Shown in pieces: positions 59,725 to 64,000 of a stretch of 64,000 nt of DNA (positions are counted from its first letter, which is position 1; every line of letters begins with the position of its first letter). The DNA lies in assembly GCA_018825305.1 (NCBI GenBank), contig JAHJEO010000027.1:62001-126000 (forward strand). The letters run 5' to 3'. The position numbers were made by a program, and so were the translations under genes. The notes beneath the pieces were generated by a model that saw nothing but the letters and a program-made list of their open reading frames with translations, had not been told where the DNA came from and ran no database searches. The DNA is from Gammaproteobacteria bacterium. GTDB taxonomy: Bacteria > Pseudomonadota > Gammaproteobacteria > Burkholderiales > Rhodocyclaceae.

Positions 59725-60717
59725 TCAGCGCGAGCGGAACAGATATTCCCCGCCCTCGGCGTGGCCGGCCGAAATCACCGCCCCGTACTGCGGCTCCTGG
59801 GGGAACTCCCGGGTGACGTTGCCATGCACCTGGCGCCAGACCTCGTAGCCGGGCGCCGTGCCGTCGATGGCGTCGAGCGAGCGCGCCAGGTTCCAGGCGA
59901 AGACGGAATGGCCGCCCTTGCCTTCGTCCGAGACCGGCTCGTCGTCGCCGGAACTCAACACCAGCACCGAGCGCCGCCGCAGCACTTCCTCGGGCTTGAG
60001 GCCGGCGCCCTCGCCCACCTTCTGTTCCTTGGTCAGCGTTCCCGAGAAGCAGCTGTCCGATACCAGGATCAGCTGCCGTGCGGGAATGGCATGCAACAGC
60101 TTGCCGATGTCGGTATTCGAGATCCAGTTGGCGGCGGTCGTGACCGAGGCATCCACCGGAATCCAGAAACCCATGCCGGTGTCGTCCATGAGGTAGCCGT
60201 GGCCGGCGTAGAACAGCACGATGCTGTCTTCCGGTTGCGACTCGGCGGCGATGCGATTGAAGGCGGCGATGATCTCCGCCTTGCCGGCGTTGCGCAGGAT
60301 GCGTGCGTCGTAACCGAAGCGTTCGCGCAGGATGGCGGCGATCTTCTCGATATCGGCCACGGGCGTTTCCAGGCGCGGGATCGGTGGCGTGTAGGCATTG
60401 TTGCCGACCAGCAGCGCCACGCGGCGGCGTTCGGGCGTCGCGACGGCGACGGCCTGCCGCTGCTCGGGCTTGCGCAGGCAAGTGCCGTTCGCATCCCCGG
60501 CGCCGGCGCATTCGGCGACGTCGGCGGCAGCCGGGTTGCCGCGCAACTCCTCCAGCGCCTCGCGATACAGCAGCGTCCGCGCCTGATGGCGCTGCATCAT
60601 CACCGCGCGCATCTGGCTGAACGCCGGCATGGTGAGCATCGGCGTGCGCATCTGCGCTGCGGCGGTACCGCAGGTCGCGGCGGCGAGTACAAGCAGCATC
60701 AGGCGTAACGGTTTCAT
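59725..60717 (-). CDS. Exported caspase-family (C14) protease
   Basis: Protein of 330 residues. Signal peptide MKPLRLMLLVLAAATCGTAAA, then a linker, then the caspase fold from VALLVGNNAY. The catalytic dyad is His in LFYAGHGYL and Cys in VSDSCFSGTL. Bacterial metacaspase-like proteins often act in signalling or cell death; target unknown. Its ATG overlaps the stop of the upstream hydrolase (ATGA), and the PatB-type gene follows, so the operon of 59-64 kb includes it. Confidence 0.9.
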   Translation of the reverse strand: MKPLRLMLLVLAAATCGTAAAQMRTPMLTMPAFSQMRAVMMQRHQARTLLYREALEELRGNPAAADVAECAGAGDANGTCLRKPEQRQAVAVATPERRRVALLVGNNAYTPPIPRLETPVADIEKIAAILRERFGYDARILRNAGKAEIIAAFNRIAAESQPEDSIVLFYAGHGYLMDDTGMGFWIPVDASVTTAANWISNTDIGKLLHAIPARQLILVSDSCFSGTLTKEQKVGEGAGLKPEEVLRRRSVLVLSSGDDEPVSDEGKGGHSVFAWNLARSLDAIDGTAPGYEVWRQVHGNVTREFPQEPQYGAVISAGHAEGGEYLFRSR

Positions 60718-61535
60718 CGCAGGTCCTCCAGCAATCCGGGCCAGTCGCGTGCCCAGCAGCAGTCGTGGTCGTGGTCCGCCAGGCGGACCAGCCGGCCGCC
60801 TTTGAGTTCGACGAAGCGCTCGACCACGGCCGGCGGCACCACTTTATCGCGTTCGCCGACGAAGTGCACCGCCCAGGTGGCCCGCACGGTTGTTCCGGCC
60901 GCCGCCGGATCGAGCGAACCGGCGAGTTCGCTGACACCATGGCCGCGCACCCACTCGCCCAGCGCCAGCGGCGCCGCCACCGTGACCAGAACCTCGACGT
61001 CGGTGCGCCGTTGCGCGAGCAATGCGGCAATCACGCCACCGCCCGAATAACCGACCAGCGTGACCCGGTGCGCCCGGTGCACCGCCTCGAGGCGGTCGAT
61101 TGCCGCCATGTAGGCCGCGACGACCTCCGGCGCGAAGCGGCGCTGCAGCCAGTAGTCGGTAGGGCAGGCCGCCAGGGCGGCGGATTCGAGGTACTGGCAG
61201 GGGCGGCCGAGATAGACCACGTCGGCCCGCGTGTCCGCGGCCGCCAGCGCCAGCGCCAGCGGCTGTGGCGGCGTCGGGTCGGACGGCGGGTGATAGGGCG
61301 AGGACCAGGCCGCCCCGTCGCCTTCGATATAGATCGTCAGGCCAGCCCCTGTGCCCGTGCGGCTCAGTGCCAGCAGGTCGAAAGTGCCGGCTCGCAGCGT
61401 TTGCGGCACGAATCCCCGCTGCAACGCCCAGGCCTCGACAGCTGCACGCGACCCGCCAAAGGCCTGCTGTCCGGCACAGCCTGACAACGCGGCCGCAAAC
61501 AAAAAGGCCGCGCTCGCAAGCGCGGCCTTTCTCAT
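60714..61535 (-). CDS. Alpha/beta-hydrolase lipoprotein
   Basis: Lipoprotein of 273 residues, with lipobox LSGCAGQ after a signal MRKAALASAAFLFAAA. GDGAAW and GYSGGGVIAALLA (nucleophile elbow) mark the hydrolase fold, and DHDHDCC near the C-terminus is a possible His site. The first codons (KAALASAAF) are encoded by a strong intrinsic terminator of the upstream gene. ATG at 61535 or 61550 (MPGLK); the former directly precedes the signal. Substrate unknown. Confidence 0.75.
   Translation of the reverse strand: MRKAALASAAFLFAAALSGCAGQQAFGGSRAAVEAWALQRGFVPQTLRAGTFDLLALSRTGTGAGLTIYIEGDGAAWSSPYHPPSDPTPPQPLALALAAADTRADVVYLGRPCQYLESAALAACPTDYWLQRRFAPEVVAAYMAAIDRLEAVHRAHRVTLVGYSGGGVIAALLAQRRTDVEVLVTVAAPLALGEWVRGHGVSELAGSLDPAAAGTTVRATWAVHFVGERDKVVPPAVVERFVELKGGRLVRLADHDHDCCWARDWPGLLEDLR
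61501..61530 (-). terminator. Terminator inside the hydrolase signal-peptide codons
   Basis: On the minus strand AAAGGCCGCGCT / AGCGCGGCC are fully paired around TGCG and followed by TTTTTG. It is positioned just after the outer-membrane gene stop (61550), ends its transcript in principle, yet lies inside codons 2-11 of the next gene. Confidence 0.85.
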
Positions 61536-61549
61536 CTTCAAACCAGGCA

Positions 61550-62677
61550 TCAGAACCTGTAGTTGATGTTGGCCATCCAGTTGCTGTGCTTGATGAACGT
61601 ACGGCTGAGCTCGTCGGTATAGGCGATGCCGCCGGTCAGGTTGTTCTTGAGCGAGAAGAAATTCACACCGGCGCTGAGGATGAGCGCATCGTCGTCCCAC
61701 AACTGGGAGACGCGCACGCGGTTGCGCGAGACGTCGCTGACGTAGGCCACGCCGACGTAGGGCATGATGCCGTCGGCCATGAAGTAGCCGACCTCGCCGC
61801 CGGCCTTCACCTGGCCGAGGCGGGCCGTGTAATAGGTGTTCGGCAGCGTCAGGCCGCGCCGGGCATTCTCGAATTCCTCGGCGGCGAACTGGTAACCGGC
61901 CTTGCCCGAAAGCTGCCAGTTGCCGATCCAGTTGGCGTAGGTCGCGTTCACGCCGGCGAAACGGCGGGTGGAGTCGGCCGTGGTGCCTACGCCCGGATTC
62001 GAGCTTCCGATGCCGTAGCCGACCGTGGCGTCGAGCGCCCAGTTCTTGTCCATCTGCCAGCCCAGGTAAGCCGCCACGGACTGGCCACGCGCCGAGGTGT
62101 TGGTCCTGCCAAGAGTCGTCGGACGCAGGACGCCCTTGCCTTCGTCGAGCGCGAGCGACGCGCCGACCACCAGCGCCGGGCTCAGGCGGTAGTCCCCGCC
62201 GAAGACCAGGTTGTTCACGCTGCTGTCGTTGTTGATGTCGAAGGGAGAGCCGACCGCTCCAGCCACGGTCTTTTTCACCCGGTAATTGGATTCATCGCTC
62301 GAATAACTGGCCCAGGCATTCCAGGCGCCGGCCTTGCCGCCGGCGGCAAGGCCGCTGCCACCCGCGCTCGCCACCTGGGTAGGGCCGCCGCCCAGCAGCC
62401 GCGATCCGAGGTTCTGGCTGATCAAGCCCATCTGGTTGAATGCCGTCGCGACGATCTCCTGATAAGTGGTCCCGGGAGTCGCGGAAGCGAAACAACCCGG
62501 GTAGGAATCCTGGTACGACGCCAGCGCCAACAGGTAGGCGCTCAGGCCGCTGCCCGCCAGTGTCGACTGCAGCGACGTGAACACACTAGTGCAATGGTCA
62601 CTCGCCATGGCCCCGCCCGTAGCGACGGACAGGCTGGCAGCAAGAGCGATACGGCGGAAAGTAGCGGATTTGTTCAT
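61550..62677 (-). CDS. Outer-membrane autotransporter-type beta-barrel protein
   Basis: Protein of 375 residues with a Sec signal (FRRIALAASLSVATGGAMA), a ~90-residue N-terminal part containing a cysteine pair (DHCTSVF, GCFAS), and a C-terminal barrel ending in YRF. Glycine- and aromatic-rich strands (YLGWQMDKNWALDATVGYG, GVAYVSD) match autotransporter beta-domains. The passenger is short, so it may be a plain barrel. It is second to the FecR-like gene in the operon. Confidence 0.8.
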   Translation of the reverse strand: MNKSATFRRIALAASLSVATGGAMASDHCTSVFTSLQSTLAGSGLSAYLLALASYQDSYPGCFASATPGTTYQEIVATAFNQMGLISQNLGSRLLGGGPTQVASAGGSGLAAGGKAGAWNAWASYSSDESNYRVKKTVAGAVGSPFDINNDSSVNNLVFGGDYRLSPALVVGASLALDEGKGVLRPTTLGRTNTSARGQSVAAYLGWQMDKNWALDATVGYGIGSSNPGVGTTADSTRRFAGVNATYANWIGNWQLSGKAGYQFAAEEFENARRGLTLPNTYYTARLGQVKAGGEVGYFMADGIMPYVGVAYVSDVSRNRVRVSQLWDDDALILSAGVNFFSLKNNLTGGIAYTDELSRTFIKHSNWMANINYRF

Positions 62678-62707
62678 CTTTCTTCCTTTAAACCTGAAAT
62701 CAATCGA

Positions 62708-63370
62708 TTATCTCGACGCCGCAGCGCCAGCGCGAGCGTCCTTGAGTGCCTTTTTATACAATGATACCAACAAGCCGGCCTGAGGGTTGCGTCCGCGTTC
62801 CTTCTGCATTTCGCCAATAATCTGCTCGACACGATCCAGCTCGCGCATTTCGAACAATCCGGACAAGCGGTAGAACTCGGGGTTGAGATCGTCCGGCGCC
62901 GCCTCGCTGCGCAGTTTTTCGTAGGTTGCCTCGACCCGGGCGATGGCCTCCGGCGTGGCGATGGAGCGCAGCCGCGTGACACCGCCGCGGCCATGCACGT
63001 CCAGCGCCGGCGTGCGCGCAATCTGCTTGACCAGCACCGCGGGCAGCTGCCTGACTTGCGGTGCTGGCAGGCCAGTCGCCCGGCTTTCGCTGGCGGCGAC
63101 TTCGAGGCGGCCGGCGCCAGCCCAGGTTTCCTGGCGCCCGCCGTCAAAATAGACGATCTGCAGGCGCGCGCCCTTTTCCAGGGCCAGCACGTCCCCCGAC
63201 TTCAGCTTCACGAAGTTCTGCACCGGCAAGGGTGCCGGCTCGGCCATGCGCACCACGCCACCTTCGAGCGCAGTGACCAGTGCGACGTCCACATTCGCGG
63301 CGCGAACGCCAGAAGACATCAACACCATCAGCAGCAACAGGCCAAGAGCCCGCAAGGATTCAGTTTTCAT
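62708..63370 (-). CDS. Periplasmic FecR-like protein
   Basis: Protein of 220 residues with a Sec signal (ALGLLLLMVLMSSGVRA), then a FecR-like beta segment (EGGVVRMAE, KLKSGDVLALEKGARLQIVYFDGG). The rest is helical. Here no iron-uptake receptor is present, so it is probably a structural or sensory partner of the cyclase. It overlaps the cyclase gene by 11 bases. Confidence 0.65.
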   Translation of the reverse strand: MKTESLRALGLLLLMVLMSSGVRAANVDVALVTALEGGVVRMAEPAPLPVQNFVKLKSGDVLALEKGARLQIVYFDGGRQETWAGAGRLEVAASESRATGLPAPQVRQLPAVLVKQIARTPALDVHGRGGVTRLRSIATPEAIARVEATYEKLRSEAAPDDLNPEFYRLSGLFEMRELDRVEQIIGEMQKERGRNPQAGLLVSLYKKALKDARAGAAASR

Positions 63371-64000
63371 CGCTAATCACCTCGTAAGCTTCGACCGGCT
63401 GGTGGCGGCCCTTGACCTGGAGCGAATGCAGCGCCCCGGTTCGGACGTCCGTGCCGCAGGCGGCAACCGTATCACGGCTGGCCAGAATGGTGCAATTGGT
63501 CGATTTGGTCATGCCTTCGAGACGCGAGGCGATATTGACGGTGTCGCCGATGGCCGTGTATTCCATGCGCGCGCTGGAGCCGATGTTGCCGACCACCGCC
63601 TCGCCGCTATGCAGGCCGATGCCGATGTCGAACTCGGGCAGGTCGCGGCCGGCGAAGCGCCGGGCCATCCAGCCGCGAAACTCGATCGCTACCCGGCGCA
63701 GCGCCACGGCAGCACGTACCGCCCGTCGCGCATGGTCCTGCTGCGGCAGGGGGGCGCCGAACTCGGCCATGATGGCATCGCCGATGAACTTGTCGATGGT
63801 GGCGCCCTCCGCCAGCAAGACGGCGCAGGCGCGTTCCAGGTAGTTATTGAGCATTTCCACCACCTCCTTTGCTTCCAGCTTCTCGCTGATGGTGGTGAAG
63901 TTGCGGATGTCGGAAAACAGCACCGTGATCTGCGCCGACTTGCCGCCCAGTTCCGGCAGTTCCGGCGAATTCATCATCGCTGCCATCACCTGGTCCGAGA
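63360..64000 (-). CDS. Class III adenylate/guanylate cyclase, N-terminus cut by window edge
   Basis: Catalytic domain of a class III nucleotide cyclase. Motifs: VLFSDIRNFT with the metal-binding Asp, GDAIMAEFG with the second Asp, and MEYTAIGDTVNIASRLEG with the substrate region. The N-terminal part (SDQVMAAMM is the first visible) is outside the window; similar cyclases carry CHASE2 or other sensory domains. It heads the operon FecR-like, OM barrel, hydrolase, caspase, PatB. Confidence 0.9.
   Translation of the reverse strand, partial: SDQVMAAMMNSPELPELGGKSAQITVLFSDIRNFTTISEKLEAKEVVEMLNNYLERACAVLLAEGATIDKFIGDAIMAEFGAPLPQQDHARRAVRAAVALRRVAIEFRGWMARRFAGRDLPEFDIGIGLHSGEAVVGNIGSSARMEYTAIGDTVNIASRLEGMTKSTNCTILASRDTVAACGTDVRTGALHSLQVKGRHQPVEAYEVISDEN

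Noticed and set aside
58547-61030. An 827-residue minus-strand frame covering the PatB region and beyond
   Set aside because: Only the last 389 residues are PatB-like; the rest is out of frame with the caspase and hydrolase genes and has no family signal.

Overview
The window is high-GC DNA with dense, mostly co-oriented genes and few intergenic gaps. The gene content points to a betaproteobacterium, most likely Rhodocyclales: metX-metW, gshA next to an EIIA-HPr-EI regulatory PTS, a TorF-family porin in front of glnK-amtB, and many HDOD and cyclic-di-GMP proteins. The order-level placement is an inference from gene content. I saw no rRNA, tRNA or CRISPR array.

Layout. 1-4.0 kb is a minus-strand run of an aminotransferase (cut by the edge), ttcA, a pteridine reductase, tcdA and an exported hydrolase. 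4.1-9.8 kb holds housekeeping genes and metX-metW behind a SAM-II riboswitch with a terminator. 9.8-15.4 kb is one minus-strand string, gshA-maiA-apbE-(small membrane protein)-EIIA-ptsH-ptsI. 15.4-17.5 kb has an orphan adenine methyltransferase and a TerB-like protein. 17.5-22 kb is a lower-GC accessory region: minus-strand gene cassettes ending in attC-like sites (an integron array without an integron integrase), higBA, a truncated tyrosine recombinase and an antitoxin remnant. 22.0-26.2 kb is a respiratory module (Tat-exported four-cluster ferredoxin, NrfD-type membrane protein, tetraheme cytochrome c) behind a well-placed FNR-type promoter, followed by a hemerythrin-like protein missing two iron ligands. 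26.3-34.3 kb carries two ABC-F ATPases, two HDOD proteins, thrH and purU. 34.3-38.1 kb has a pilin-like gene and a nitrogen-controlled porin-glnK-amtB operon with a sigma-54 promoter and an NtrC-like site. 38.2-50.4 kb is mostly core: ubiK, comM, metH, cca and several small proteins. 50.4-51.7 kb is a small island of GIY-YIG protein plus hicBA. 51.7-59.7 kb has an epimerase-like protein, slt, 5-formyl-THF cyclo-ligase, HDOD and PAS-GGDEF-EAL signalling proteins and a PatB-type lyase. 59.7-64 kb is an operon of class III cyclase, FecR-like protein, outer-membrane barrel, lipoprotein hydrolase and caspase-like protease.

Two families of unexplained repeats cut across this layout. First, a word starting AAAAAGTCGGCGCTGGCGG occurs about 15 times in both orientations, mostly inside genes and in frame, spaced like a DNA uptake signal. 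Second, three intergenic ~100-bp elements share conserved inner blocks but are closed by different, perfectly paired stems. With the cassette array, these are the most promising undescribed features.
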